64,000 nucleotides of DNA from Flavobacteriales bacterium (GCA_016705545.1 JADIYA010000010.1:1-64000); one strand, 5' to 3'; counted from the first letter of the stretch, positions 13,831-23,729 are shown. Translations and numbers: made by a program. Notes: generated by a model not told the origin, from the sequence alone.

Positions 13831-16695
13831 ATGAAAGCCCTTTGGAAGAACCTGCTGCCGGTGCTGGCGGCGCTGGCCGTGTTCTACGCGCTCAGCATCA
13901 CCTACTTCAGTCCGGCGCTGGAAGGAAAGCGCCTGGTGCAAAGCGATCTGAAGAACTGGCAGGGCATGGCCCAAGAGATCATGGAGCACCGTGCTGCCAC
14001 GGATGAGGATCCGCTGTGGACCGGCAGCATGTTCAGCGGCATGCCCGCATACCAGATCACCGTGCTCTGGCCGCAGAACCTGCTGCGCTTCGCCGACGAT
14101 GCCTTCCATGGCTTCCTGCCCCGGCCCATGAGCTTCCTCTTCCTCTACTTGTTGGGCATGTACATCCTGCTGCGCTGCTTGCGCGTGGATCCCTGGCTCA
14201 GCATCGTGGGTGCCGTGGCCTTCGGCTTCAGTTCCTACTTCTTCGCCATTCTCGAGGCCGGCCACAACAGCAAGGCGAATGCGATCGGCTATGCACCCAT
14301 GGTACTGGGTGCGCTGCACCTCCTGCTGCGCGGCAACAAGCTGCTTGGCGCTGCCCTGCTCGCGCTCTTCCTCGGTCTGGAGGTGATGATGAATCACGTG
14401 CAGGTGACCTATTATCTGGGCTTCGTGCTCGTGCTCTACGCAGCAGCCGAGGCCGTGCGCGCGATCCGTGAGAAGCAGCTCGGAGGCTTGGCCGTGCGCG
14501 GGGCTTTCGGTCTAGGTGCTGTTGCCCTCGCGCTGGCGTGCAACCTGGGCGTGCTGTGGACCACGGTTGAATACGGCGCCTATTCCACACGTGGCAAGAG
14601 CGAGCTTACCGTGCAGGCTGATGGAAGCCCGGCTGCCAGCAACCGGACCAGCGGCCTTGACCGCGATTATGTGACTGGCTGGAGCTATGGCAAACAGGAG
14701 AGCTTCACCTTGCTGATCCCGAACGCGAAGGGTGGCGGATCGGCCTCCATGATCCAGAGCCAGGACGACTTCCGCAAACTGCAGCCGGCAGCATTCCGCA
14801 ATGCGGTGATGAAGGAATACCAGGACGGCAGCTACCTGAATGCCTATTGGGGCGATCAGCCGGGCACCTCTGGGCCGGTTTACGTGGGCGCCGTTGCCAT
14901 GCTGCTCCTGCTGCTCATGGCCGCCAGCCGCGCCGGCCGTGAGAGCTGGTGGATGCTCGCCGGCGCGTTGCTCATGCTGCTGCTGATCGCGATCGACAAC
15001 AATGCGGTGCGCGATGCCCAAACCGGTGCTGCCACCATCATGGGCCTTTCAGCAAGCATCGTCATGGGCGTGCTGGTGATCGGCTGGCTCGGCGCGGGGC
15101 TCTGGGCCATGCGCGAGACGCTCGTGTACGCGCTCTTCGCCACGCTGGTGCTCACGCTCATGCTCAGCTGGGGCCGCAACCTGATGCCGCTCACCGACTT
15201 CTTCCTCGACCATGTTCCCGGTTACAGCAAGTTCCGCGCGGTCACCATCATCCTCGTGATCGTGGAGCTGGCGGTGCCCGTGCTCGGCATCCTCTGGCTC
15301 GATCGCATGCTGCGCGAAGGCGCTTGGGACAAGGTGAAGGAGCGCCGATTCCTCGTCATCAGCGGCAGTCTCGCCGCGATCGTGCTGGTGATCGCGCTCG
15401 TCCCCAGCCTTTTCAACCTGCTCGGCGATGCCGAGCGCGCGAAGTTCAATGCCCGCGTTGACGCCAATCCTGCCTCCGAGGCCGAAGTGATGGCCCTGGT
15501 GGAGGGCCTCAAAGAGTTCAGGGCTTCCGTGCTCAGCGCCGATGCATGGCGCAGTTTCGGGTTCATCCTGGCAGGGGCTCTGGTGATCTGGTTGCTTGGC
15601 AAGCGCAAGCTCTCTGCGGGGATCGGGATCGCAGCGTTGGGCGCCTTGATCATCGCGGATCAATGGACCATCGACAAGCGTTACGTGAACAACGAGAAGG
15701 AGAAAGGGAAGTACGTGAGCTGGGAAGATGAGAAGGCCCATGCGATCCCGCACAAGCCGAACGCAGCGGACATGGCCATCGCGCAGCAGGAGTGGAATCC
15801 GAAAGCCGAAGAGCTGTTCAAGGCGGGCATGGACCGATTGCGGGAATCACGCAGCAGCGCGCGCGGCAAGGACAAGATGATATCCAAGGAGGAGGAGCAG
15901 CTCGAGCGCTTCGCTGCACTGCGCCGTGCCACGGATCACCGCGTCCTTTGGATGGGCGATCCCTTCAACGATTCGCGCGTGAGCTATTTCCACAAGAGCA
16001 TCGGCGGTTACCATGGCGCCAAACTGAAGCGCTATCAGGAGCTGATCGAGTTCCACTTGCGTCCGGCCATCATGCGCGTGGGCGCGCAATTCGGTCCGGG
16101 CGCCACCATGCAGCGCCTCGATAGCGCGCTTGCGAATGAAGGGGTGCTCAACATGCTCAACACGCGCCACCTCATCTACAGCAACGAGCAGCCGCCGCTG
16201 CTGAACACGAATGCCCTGGGCAGCGCCTGGTTCGTGGACGAGCTGCGCTGGGTGAAGAATGCCGATGAGGAGATCACTGCGCTGGGCACCATCGACCCCG
16301 CCCGCACGGCCATCGCTGATGAGCGCTTCAAGCCCGAGCTGGGCGATGCGCCGATCAGCGCTGATCCCGCAGCCTCGGTCACGCTCGATGACTACGCCAC
16401 CAACCGGCTCGACTATACCGTGCGATCCGGGAACGGCGGCCTCGTGGTGTTCAGTGCCATCTGGTATGGTCCCGATTGGCAGGCCTACATCGATGATCAA
16501 CCAGTGCCGCACGGTCGCGTGAACTATGTGCTGCGCGCCATGCGCGTTCCGGCGGGCGAGCACAAGGTCTCATTCAAGGTGGAAGGCCGTACCGCTGGGA
16601 AGGCCAGGCCCGTGATGCTCGGCGCCTCGTTGCTGGTGTTGCTGCTCGCCCTGGGCTTGCTGGCCCTCGAAGCACGGAAGCTGATGAAGGCATAG
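13831..16695 (+). CDS. YfhO-family multi-span membrane protein
   Basis: A large integral membrane protein of 954 residues. It starts with a span (KNLLPVLAALAVFYALS), then a periplasmic loop with DLKNWQGMAQEI and LWTGSMFSGMPAYQ, followed by roughly a dozen spans and a long soluble part (about 600-910) that includes GGYHGAKLKRYQELIEF. A final span precedes the C-terminus. YfhO-family proteins resemble GT-C glycosyltransferases and are linked to glycosylation of cell-wall or surface polymers; this is inferred from the family. The gene leads a run with a glycosyltransferase and a flippase. Confidence 0.85.
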   Translation: MKALWKNLLPVLAALAVFYALSITYFSPALEGKRLVQSDLKNWQGMAQEIMEHRAATDEDPLWTGSMFSGMPAYQITVLWPQNLLRFADDAFHGFLPRPMSFLFLYLLGMYILLRCLRVDPWLSIVGAVAFGFSSYFFAILEAGHNSKANAIGYAPMVLGALHLLLRGNKLLGAALLALFLGLEVMMNHVQVTYYLGFVLVLYAAAEAVRAIREKQLGGLAVRGAFGLGAVALALACNLGVLWTTVEYGAYSTRGKSELTVQADGSPAASNRTSGLDRDYVTGWSYGKQESFTLLIPNAKGGGSASMIQSQDDFRKLQPAAFRNAVMKEYQDGSYLNAYWGDQPGTSGPVYVGAVAMLLLLLMAASRAGRESWWMLAGALLMLLLIAIDNNAVRDAQTGAATIMGLSASIVMGVLVIGWLGAGLWAMRETLVYALFATLVLTLMLSWGRNLMPLTDFFLDHVPGYSKFRAVTIILVIVELAVPVLGILWLDRMLREGAWDKVKERRFLVISGSLAAIVLVIALVPSLFNLLGDAERAKFNARVDANPASEAEVMALVEGLKEFRASVLSADAWRSFGFILAGALVIWLLGKRKLSAGIGIAALGALIIADQWTIDKRYVNNEKEKGKYVSWEDEKAHAIPHKPNAADMAIAQQEWNPKAEELFKAGMDRLRESRSSARGKDKMISKEEEQLERFAALRRATDHRVLWMGDPFNDSRVSYFHKSIGGYHGAKLKRYQELIEFHLRPAIMRVGAQFGPGATMQRLDSALANEGVLNMLNTRHLIYSNEQPPLLNTNALGSAWFVDELRWVKNADEEITALGTIDPARTAIADERFKPELGDAPISADPAASVTLDDYATNRLDYTVRSGNGGLVVFSAIWYGPDWQAYIDDQPVPHGRVNYVLRAMRVPAGEHKVSFKVEGRTAGKARPVMLGASLLVLLLALGLLALEARKLMKA

Positions 16696-16701
16696 CCCGC
16701 G

Positions 16702-17988
16702 ATGAAGCGCGTGCTCGTGATCACCTACTACTGGCCGCCCAATGGCGGAGTGGGCGGTCAGCGCTGGCTGAAAATGTGCAAGTACCTGCCGGAGCACGGC
16801 TGGCAACCCGTGGTGTACACGCCATCGAATCCAGAAATGGCCGCGTTGGATGAAGGCTTGCTCCAGGATGTCTCGCCGCAGTTGGAAGTGATCAAACGGC
16901 CCATCACCGAGCCGTTCAGCTTGTACAAACGCTTCACTGGAAAGAAGAAGGATGAACGCATCCAGACGGCATTCCTGAAAGAGGAGGGAAGCAACGCCCC
17001 GAGCTGGAAAGAGCGACTCGCCCTTTGGGTGCGCAGCAATTTCTTCGTGCCCGATGCGCGCGTGTGGTGGGTGAAGCCATCCATCCGCTACCTGAAGGGA
17101 TACCTCCAGGCGCATCCGGTTGATGCCGTGGTCACAACAGGCCCGCCGCACAGCATGCACCTCATCGGACTCGGGCTGAAGCGCGCGCTGGGCGTAAGGT
17201 GGATCTCCGACCTCCGCGACCCGTGGACCGGCATCGATTACTATCAGCAGTTAAGCCTCACCGGTTGGGCCGATCGCCGCCACCGGCGCATGGAGCGCGA
17301 AGTGCTGACCAACTCCGATCAGGTGGTCACCGTGAGCTGGCGCTGGGCAAAGGACCTTGAGGCGCTCGGTGCGAAGGATGTAGCGGTGGTGACCAACGGT
17401 TACGATCCGGCTGATCTGCGGGGCGTACCGCTCCCGGTGGATCAGCCGTACTCGCTCGTTCATTCCGGTTCCATGAGCCCCACACGCGATCAACCCGGTC
17501 TGTGGCGATTGCTCGCCGAGCTCTGCGTGAAGGACAAGGCATTCGCCGATCGATTCGTGCTCCGCTTCATCGGCCCCGTTGATGCAAGCGTGAACGCCAG
17601 CGTGCATGCCGCGGGGCTCGGTGCGCACGTGGAGCGCATGGGCCGGATCCCGCGCACGGAGGCGATGCGCGAGATCATGCGTGCACGTGTGCTGCTGCTG
17701 CCCATCAACACCACGGCCAATCAGCACGGCATCCTGCCCACCAAGCTCTACGAGTACCTCAGCACCGGCAGGCCCATCCTCGCTATTGGTCCGCGCGATG
17801 GTGATGTGGCGCGCGTGCTCGATGGCCGGCACCTCTTGATCCCAGCGCAACCGGGCGCTGAGGATGCCGACAAAGTGCGCGCTCTTTTCGATTCACACCC
17901 CGTGGCGACGCCCGATGCGCGCTACGACCGGCGCGCGCTGGCGGGTGAGTTTGCCCGCTTGCTGGACGTGATGACCACCCGCTCCTGA
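16702..17988 (+). CDS. Glycosyltransferase, GT-B fold (GT4-like)
   Basis: Transfers a sugar from a nucleotide donor during surface glycan synthesis. The 428-residue protein begins VLVITYYWPPNGGVGGQRWLK, the acceptor-side glycine-rich loop of GT4 enzymes. The C-terminal half carries the donor-site pattern ARVLLLPINTTANQHGILPTKLYEYLSTGRPILAIG with the conserved Lys and Glu. The order YfhO protein, this enzyme, flippase suggests one export-linked unit. Sugar specificity is unknown. Confidence 0.85.
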   Translation: MKRVLVITYYWPPNGGVGGQRWLKMCKYLPEHGWQPVVYTPSNPEMAALDEGLLQDVSPQLEVIKRPITEPFSLYKRFTGKKKDERIQTAFLKEEGSNAPSWKERLALWVRSNFFVPDARVWWVKPSIRYLKGYLQAHPVDAVVTTGPPHSMHLIGLGLKRALGVRWISDLRDPWTGIDYYQQLSLTGWADRRHRRMEREVLTNSDQVVTVSWRWAKDLEALGAKDVAVVTNGYDPADLRGVPLPVDQPYSLVHSGSMSPTRDQPGLWRLLAELCVKDKAFADRFVLRFIGPVDASVNASVHAAGLGAHVERMGRIPRTEAMREIMRARVLLLPINTTANQHGILPTKLYEYLSTGRPILAIGPRDGDVARVLDGRHLLIPAQPGAEDADKVRALFDSHPVATPDARYDRRALAGEFARLLDVMTTRS

Positions 17989-17997
17989 TCGCGCGCC

Positions 17998-18005
17998 TAC
18001 TTTCG
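17998..18005 (+). promoter_or_regulatory. Candidate -7 box five bases before the flippase start
   Basis: TACTTTCG ends at 18005 and ATG begins at 18011, again predicting a near-leaderless message. Confidence 0.45.
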
Positions 18006-18010
18006 CCGCG

Positions 18011-19486
18011 ATGGGCATCATCGCCAGGCAGGCCACGATCAATACGCTGCTCGCGTACTTCGGCATAGGCCTGGGCTTCGTCAATGTGGTGTTCCTGTAT
18101 CCGCGTGTGCTGGCGGCCGAGGAGTTCGGCCTCACGCGCCTGCTCGTTTCCATCGCCACCATCGCTGCACAAGTGGCGCAGCTGGGCGCCGAGAACACCG
18201 TGATCCGCTACTTCCCCTACTTCCGCGATGCCGCGCGCAAGCATCGGGGAGCCTTGGCCATGCTGCTCCTCTTCGGACTCGCCATGTCGTTGCTGGCCAT
18301 GCTCGTGCTCTGGGCCTTCCACGGAACGCTCACCCAGGTCTTCGCCGACCGCAGTTCGCTTTACGGCACCTACGGCTTGTTGCTCTTGCCCTTGGTGCTC
18401 GCCGAGGTCTTCTTCATCCTGCTGCGCAGCTACAGTCGATCCCTGCGCCGCACCGTGCAACCCACCTTCATCCGGGAGTTCGTGCTGCGCGCGCTGCAGG
18501 CCGCGCTCATCATCGCGCATTGGAAACTGAAGCTGCCCTTCGGGACCTTCATGGCGCTCTACACCTCGCTCTTCCTGCTCTGCACGCTCACGCTGGTGCT
18601 CGACCTGAAGCGCTCAGGGCATCTCCAACTCGGCTGGAGCGAGCGGTGGTTGCCCCGACGCCTGCGCACCAGCATGGCCAGTTATACGGTCTTCACCTTC
18701 GCGGCCAGCGTGGCAGGCATCATCCTGGGCAACATGGACCAGATCATGATCGGTGCCATCCTGGGCGATCAGGCGCTCACGCAGGTGGCGCACTACGCGG
18801 TGGCCTTCTACTTCGGCAGCGTGATCGCCGCGCCCGGCCGAGCCTTGCAGCAAGTGGCGGCGCCCATGCTCGCTGATGCCTGGAAGCGCCGCGACACCGC
18901 CATGGTAGGGCAGCTGTATCGCCGCAGCGCCTTCGTGCAATGGCTGGCCAGCGGGCTGCTCTTTGTGCTCATGTTCACCGGTATGGAAGACCTCTTCCGT
19001 CTCCTGCCGCCCTCGTACACCGGAGCGGCTCTGGTGGCCTTTATCATCGGCTTGGCATACTTGCTCAACAGCAGCATCGGTCTCAGCGCCTCAGTGATCA
19101 GTATGTCGCGCAGCTACTGGCTCGATGCATTCAGCAGCTTGAGCATGGTGGTGCTCAACCTCGTGCTCAACTTCTTCCTCATCCGGAGCATGGGCGTGGT
19201 GGGCGCGGCATGGGCCACCTTCATCTCGCTCACCGCCGTGAATGGCTTTCGCACCTGGTTCCTGTGGTGGCGCTACAGGCTCTGGCCCTTCGATGGCCGC
19301 TTCCTGCTCGTGCTCGCGCTGATGCTCGCGCTGCTCTTCATCACGCCTTGGATCCCGCTTACCGGGAAGCCATTGCTCGACCTGCCCCTGCGCGCGATGA
19401 TCGTGGCTGCGCTCTTCATCCCGGCGGCCAATGCGCTGGGCTTGCTGAAGGAGGTGGAGGAGATGGTGAAGCGGGTGAGGGGCTAG
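18011..19486 (+). CDS. Polysaccharide flippase (Wzx/MATE-like)
   Basis: A 491-residue protein with about 14 hydrophobic segments. The N-terminal TINTLLAYFGIGLGFVNVVFLYPRVL...EEFGLTRLLVSIATI pattern is typical of Polysacc_synt-type flippases, which move lipid-linked glycans across the inner membrane. It is preceded by a glycosyltransferase gene. Its stop codon is part of a CTAG that the convergent Kelch gene would also use if its frameshift were repaired. Confidence 0.88.
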   Translation: MGIIARQATINTLLAYFGIGLGFVNVVFLYPRVLAAEEFGLTRLLVSIATIAAQVAQLGAENTVIRYFPYFRDAARKHRGALAMLLLFGLAMSLLAMLVLWAFHGTLTQVFADRSSLYGTYGLLLLPLVLAEVFFILLRSYSRSLRRTVQPTFIREFVLRALQAALIIAHWKLKLPFGTFMALYTSLFLLCTLTLVLDLKRSGHLQLGWSERWLPRRLRTSMASYTVFTFAASVAGIILGNMDQIMIGAILGDQALTQVAHYAVAFYFGSVIAAPGRALQQVAAPMLADAWKRRDTAMVGQLYRRSAFVQWLASGLLFVLMFTGMEDLFRLLPPSYTGAALVAFIIGLAYLLNSSIGLSASVISMSRSYWLDAFSSLSMVVLNLVLNFFLIRSMGVVGAAWATFISLTAVNGFRTWFLWWRYRLWPFDGRFLLVLALMLALLFITPWIPLTGKPLLDLPLRAMIVAALFIPAANALGLLKEVEEMVKRVRG

Positions 19487-19493
19487 GGAACCA

Positions 19494-20711
19494 TCAACTT
19501 GATCGAGCCGTGCTCTCCGCCCCCTGCCACTTAATGAGATAACAGCCGGCGGCGAGACGGTCTGTCCGAATGTGTTTGGCACCCAGCTGCCCCCATTGAT
19601 CGATGAACCGGCCGTCAGCAGTGAACACCTCGACCTGCATCGTGCTCGCTAAACCAGAGGACAACAGGAATCCATCGTCATCTGCTGGATTGGGCTGCGC
19701 CCACACAAGCGATGTGATCTTGTTCTCTTCGACGCTGACGTTACCGGGTTTGACCAGTTCCCACAGATCTGCATGGCTCAGGTCAGTGGATAGGTCCCAT
19801 CCCAAGCCACCGAAGGCCCTATTGCCGATGGAGAAGCTTGCACCAGCCATGGCCGTATAGCCGGGATAAGGAGGAATCGATGACCACGAATTGGTTGTCG
19901 GCCTGTACAGCCACGCATCATAATGATTGATTGATGCGTCTCTGCCGCAGCCCACGACCGCATCGTTGTAGTAAACGAAAGCGAGCGGGGAGGAGCGACC
20001 AGCGCCAGGGAAGCTGGCCATGGCTGACCATGAGCTGCTGCCCGGATCGAAGGCCCATATGTCCTGCACGAAAGTCAGGCTGTTCTCTCGACCACAAACC
20101 ACATAGCCCTTTCCGTTCATGGCGAAGCCGATGCTTCCATGCCTTCCTTGGTCGGGTATTGGTGTTGCGGATGTCCACATGTTCGTCGCAGGATTGTACA
20201 TATATGCATCGGACAGGAAGGGTCCGCTTGCCACCGTGTTGATCCCGTTGCCCACGTAGCCGATGCCGTTGAGCACGAACTGCCAGGTGTTATAGCGAGG
20301 ACCGGCAGGGAAGCTCGCGCGTTGGGTCCAAGAGTTTGCGATAGGGTCGTATTCCCAGAAATCGCTCAGATAGTTGCTGGTGCTATTGATTCCCAGACCA
20401 TAGTAGCCCTTGCCGTTGGCAGCGAAAACAGTTGCTAATCGACGTGGCGTTCCCGGGAAATCCGCCATCTGTTGCCAACTATTGGCAATCGGGTCATAGG
20501 CCCACATCTGCGGATAGTCGATGCCATTGCTCCGGCCACCGACAACGAAAGCCAGCCCATTCGTGACGAAGGTGCCTGAGCCCCAACGGGCAGCGGGCAT
20601 CGGTGTGCGTGATTCCCAGGCGAAGTCTTGAGCGCTGGCACTTCCCGAGAATGCCATGAGCATGAACAAGAGGACGGAGTTGTTGGTGAATCGGGAAGCT
20701 GGACGGCTCAT
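19494..20711 (-). CDS. Kelch-repeat secreted protein with T9SS signal (frameshifted tail)
   Basis: An exported protein of 405 residues as written. A signal peptide (NSVLLFMLMAFSGSASAQ) is followed by about six Kelch-type repeats, each with a YDPIANSWxxMAxFPG unit and a GKGYxxxG hairpin, predicting a six-bladed beta-propeller. Residues about 320-405 are a T9SS sorting domain (VWAQPNPADDDGFLL...LAAGCYLIKWQG). The last residues are out of pattern; restoring one base in the C run at 19520-19524 gives HGSIKLMVP and a stop at 19483, a normal T9SS end. ATG 20711 is chosen because a promoter box lies between it and a further upstream ATG at 20765. Confidence 0.85.
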   Translation of the reverse strand: MSRPASRFTNNSVLLFMLMAFSGSASAQDFAWESRTPMPAARWGSGTFVTNGLAFVVGGRSNGIDYPQMWAYDPIANSWQQMADFPGTPRRLATVFAANGKGYYGLGINSTSNYLSDFWEYDPIANSWTQRASFPAGPRYNTWQFVLNGIGYVGNGINTVASGPFLSDAYMYNPATNMWTSATPIPDQGRHGSIGFAMNGKGYVVCGRENSLTFVQDIWAFDPGSSSWSAMASFPGAGRSSPLAFVYYNDAVVGCGRDASINHYDAWLYRPTTNSWSSIPPYPGYTAMAGASFSIGNRAFGGLGWDLSTDLSHADLWELVKPGNVSVEENKITSLVWAQPNPADDDGFLLSSGLASTMQVEVFTADGRFIDQWGQLGAKHIRTDRLAAGCYLIKWQGAESTARSS

Positions 20712-20730
20712 TGGTTTGGGATTGTTGAAC

Positions 20731-20738
20731 CGAATATA
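20731..20738 (-). promoter_or_regulatory. Candidate -7 box for the Kelch gene
   Basis: TATATTCG on the minus strand, 19 bases upstream of ATG 20711. It fixes the start by lying downstream of the alternative ATG. Confidence 0.5.
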
Positions 20739-20783
20739 GTCACTTCGTGAGAGGTGGTGGTTCAATACTCGATAACAAGCGGC

Positions 20784-21443
20784 TCAAGCAATCGCCCGGA
20801 TCGCGAAGCTCAGATGCCGATCTGTCTCATGCGTGAGGAGGATCAGCTCCCAATCGTGCTTCAGGCAGAATTCATGCACGGCCTCCACAACCCCATAGCG
20901 CACACCGCCATCCCAGTTACCCGTTACATAGTCGTGGCCAGCGATTATGCCGCCAGCCTTCACCTTGGTGCGCGCCATGGCGAGCTCCGCAGCCGTGACG
21001 GTATATCCATGATCCGTGTCGATGTAGATCCAATCGAAGTACCTGTCGGGGAAGCGCGGCAGCACAGCGGTGCTGAGGCCAAGGTCGATCCGAACCTGTT
21101 TGCTCGCGATCTCGCTGGCGAAGCGCTTGCGAACGAAGTCCTCCAATCCACTATGGTATCGCTTGCTGCTCCAGACGTCGATGAGATGCAATGCGCTCGG
21201 CTGCGTGATGGCCATGATCCGCGCTGAGAAGTCGCCATGATCCACGCCTGCTTCGGCAACAACACCGCCTTTGGGCAGCACGTTCAAGAAGGCCTCTCGG
21301 TCCGGTACGATTCGCAGATTGGAGAGATGGCGGGCCGATAGCTCAACACGGGGGATGGCCTTGCTCTGTTGCGCGCGCGCACGACCGAGCAGGCCATTGA
21401 GCATCCGGTAAGCCGGCTTGAGGAGGTCGCGGAGCAGTGACAT
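20784..21443 (-). CDS. Class I SAM-dependent methyltransferase
   Basis: A 219-residue enzyme with the SAM-binding motif VVAEAGVDHGDFSARI, the acidic ribose-binding position in ALHLIDVW, and YFDWIYIDTDHGY followed by GGIIAGHDYV, as in Methyltransf_24-type enzymes. Its gene follows an FkbM methyltransferase gene after three bases, so the two are probably co-translated. The target is probably a sugar of a surface glycan, inferred from the neighbours. Confidence 0.82.
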   Translation of the reverse strand: MSLLRDLLKPAYRMLNGLLGRARAQQSKAIPRVELSARHLSNLRIVPDREAFLNVLPKGGVVAEAGVDHGDFSARIMAITQPSALHLIDVWSSKRYHSGLEDFVRKRFASEIASKQVRIDLGLSTAVLPRFPDRYFDWIYIDTDHGYTVTAAELAMARTKVKAGGIIAGHDYVTGNWDGGVRYGVVEAVHEFCLKHDWELILLTHETDRHLSFAIRAIA

Positions 21444-21446
21444 TGC

Positions 21447-22187
21447 TCAGTTCGAGCGTTTCTCGCAGAGCACGGCCCCGCCATGGAAGGAGTAGGTCCA
21501 CTTCCAAGGTGCGATCGCCTTGAAGAACGCATCGCCGCATCCCGGCCGCCAGCTATCGTGCAATTCGATCGAGATCGCATCCACGCGGTCGATCCAGGAA
21601 ACATCAGGTGCGCTGAACAGCTCGAGCTCGGATCCCTCGATATCGATCTTGAGCAGCGAGATGCGGTCGATGCTTGCGCGCTCCATGATCTGAGGTATGG
21701 TCAGCGCCTCCACGGGAGTGCCATCGCCTTCGGCCATGGTCTGGAAAGCCGAGGGCCGCAGGCCTTCCTGCTTCAGGTTGATGGTTCCGCCGGTTGGCCA
21801 TACACCTGCCTGGAAGCACTGCACACCATCGATGCCTTGAGTATTCCGCGCGAGCATGCCGAAGTTGCCAGCATCAGGTTCGATGGCAATGATGCGGGCT
21901 AGGGGATAGGCGGCCTTCAGGAACCGGACGGTAAGGCCGATGTTAGACCCGCAATCGACAATGGTCTTGAATGCCCGGTCCGCAGGCAGGTACGGGTGCA
22001 GTACGATCTGGTCGTAGATGGCCATGTCCGAAGTGCCGGGCCGGACCCATACGCTCCCGCCTGTAACCGGCGATGAGATGCGCGCCAGTCCACCGGTTCG
22101 ACGGCTCTTCAGCCAAACGAGCCGAATGCCGCGCGCGAGCCCGTGTGCTTTCACATGGGTGCTGAGTTCGCGCAGGGGCTTCAGCAT
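21447..22187 (-). CDS. FkbM-family methyltransferase
   Basis: A 246-residue SAM-dependent O-methyltransferase. Motif I is TIVDCGSNIGLTVRFL, the next acidic residue is in IIAIEPDAGN, and the family hallmark LLKIDIEGSELELF is present. Such enzymes methylate sugar hydroxyls in polysaccharides or glycoproteins. It lies between a glycosyltransferase (13-base gap) and a second methyltransferase (3-base gap), all in one direction. Confidence 0.88.
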   Translation of the reverse strand: MLKPLRELSTHVKAHGLARGIRLVWLKSRRTGGLARISSPVTGGSVWVRPGTSDMAIYDQIVLHPYLPADRAFKTIVDCGSNIGLTVRFLKAAYPLARIIAIEPDAGNFGMLARNTQGIDGVQCFQAGVWPTGGTINLKQEGLRPSAFQTMAEGDGTPVEALTIPQIMERASIDRISLLKIDIEGSELELFSAPDVSWIDRVDAISIELHDSWRPGCGDAFFKAIAPWKWTYSFHGGAVLCEKRSN

Positions 22188-22199
22188 GGGGCGGCAAAT

Positions 22200-23270
22200 C
22201 TATTCGCCTTGGCGCGATGGCATTTCCATCCCGATCGCGTGGCATAGCGAGGCCATTCGACGGGAAAGGTCGTATTCCAGGATGCGCTCGCGTGCCTGTA
22301 CCCGTTGCAAGGCGGCTTGCCCAGGTTCAATCGCCGTCAGCTTACGGATTGCCTCAACGAGCGCCTCAGGCCGCCGATTCGGAATGACTGCTCCGCATTG
22401 GCCGGCGATCTCCGGCATGGAGGTCATGCTGGAGACCACCGGGAGGCACCCGCAGAGCATCGCTTCGCACAGCGCATTGGGGAATCCTTCCATCACCGAG
22501 GGTTGCAGGTAGAGTGAACTCGCGCTGAGCAAAGACCGCAGCTCATCCTGGCTCACGCCGCCCCGCACGCGCAGGTTCGATGGGAGCTCCGTGTAGGATC
22601 CGGAATCCGTTGCTCCCACTACCGTGAAGGGCACTTCGGGCAGTGCGCGCGCCGCTTCGATGATCAGGTCGATCCCTTTCCGGAAGTGGATCGCGTTGCC
22701 GTTCACGGCGCCCGTGGCCACGCAGATCGCTCCGGTTCGCTCACCGGAGTCTTCAGGGATCCTCCATGCTTGCGCATCGAAGCCATAGGGAACGGGAACG
22801 CTCCGGGTGCGAAGTCCGGGCACGAAGCGCGCATAGCCCTGCTCCATTGGTCCGAACGTGCTGTACCGATTCTCGAAGCGCTCGAGGCTTCGATGCACCG
22901 GGAGCAAGGCCCGCGCTCCGCGCATGGCGAAGCGCATGGCTGCACTCATGGTCGGCTTGCGGAAGCTCCCGTATTCGATGCCGGGGAAGGCGCATGCATC
23001 AGCCCCGGCGATGATGATGAAAGTCTTGAACCCCAATAGCACGGGCAGCATGGCATGGTACCCTGCGAAGTGCACCAGCGCCACATCGATGCCGGAGAGC
23101 CGCCACCAGAGCAAGCTCATGAATTGGTTCAGCAGCGCGATCGGTAAGCGCCATGCCCGGTTACCGAAGTAATGGACGCGCACGTCAATGCCGCATTCCC
23201 TCAGCCCTTCGATGTCCTTGCGGACGAAGGCGTAGGGCGCCGGTGCGATGTAGGCGATGGCGATGCCCAT
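22200..23270 (-). CDS. Glycosyltransferase family 4 protein
   Basis: A GT-B enzyme of 356 residues. The donor-side half shows LYLQPSVMEGFPNALCEAMLCGCLPVVSS with the typical EGFPNALCEA motif, preceded by PFTVVGATDSGS and the VSQDELRSLLSASS helix. The N-terminus IAIAYIAPAPYAFVRKDIEGLREC fits an acceptor domain. The gene is first of a three-gene glycan-modifying run with two methyltransferases. Donor and acceptor are unknown. Confidence 0.87.
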   Translation of the reverse strand: MGIAIAYIAPAPYAFVRKDIEGLRECGIDVRVHYFGNRAWRLPIALLNQFMSLLWWRLSGIDVALVHFAGYHAMLPVLLGFKTFIIIAGADACAFPGIEYGSFRKPTMSAAMRFAMRGARALLPVHRSLERFENRYSTFGPMEQGYARFVPGLRTRSVPVPYGFDAQAWRIPEDSGERTGAICVATGAVNGNAIHFRKGIDLIIEAARALPEVPFTVVGATDSGSYTELPSNLRVRGGVSQDELRSLLSASSLYLQPSVMEGFPNALCEAMLCGCLPVVSSMTSMPEIAGQCGAVIPNRRPEALVEAIRKLTAIEPGQAALQRVQARERILEYDLSRRMASLCHAIGMEMPSRQGE

Positions 23271-23303
23271 CCTGGTGCGTTGCCGCGACAGTCTTCCTTC
23301 AGC

Positions 23304-23723
23304 TCACCTCACCCACGTCTGCGTTCGGAAGAAGAACGCGATGTACCCGCGCACCTGCAGCTTCCCGTCCTCGAGCCAGAGCTTGCAGTCGTACACCTTG
23401 CCGGTCTCGGGATCGAGGATGGTGCCGTCCTCCCACTCATCGCCATCGGCCTTCATGCTGCGGATGATCTCCAGGCCCACGACGCGCTGGTTCTTGCGGT
23501 CGTCCGGGCATTTCTCGCATACCTTATCAATCTTCGATTTGTCGTGGAGGTCAACGATGCGGCCGGAGAGCGTGCCATTGCTGATCATGATCTCCACGGT
23601 ACTGCGAGGCTTGCCGGTGTTGTCGTCGATGGTGGTCCATCGGCCGGTGACCCCGGCGTTGGGCGGTTGCGCGTGCGCGATGATCGCGCAAGGGAGAAGG
23701 AGAGATGTGAGAATGTGCTTCAT
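23304..23723 (-). CDS. DUF2147-domain secreted protein
   Basis: A 139-residue protein with a signal peptide (MKHILTSLLLPCAIIAHA) and a DUF2147 lipocalin-like domain: GRWTTIDDNTGKPRSTVEI, then GLEIIRSMK, GTILDPETGKVYDCKLWLEDG and GYIAFFFRTQTW. The family is periplasmic or surface-exposed and of unknown function. The gene follows the M1 peptidase gene after six bases, so they probably share a message. Confidence 0.88.
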   Translation of the reverse strand: MKHILTSLLLPCAIIAHAQPPNAGVTGRWTTIDDNTGKPRSTVEIMISNGTLSGRIVDLHDKSKIDKVCEKCPDDRKNQRVVGLEIIRSMKADGDEWEDGTILDPETGKVYDCKLWLEDGKLQVRGYIAFFFRTQTWVR

Positions 23724-23729
23724 GGTGCG

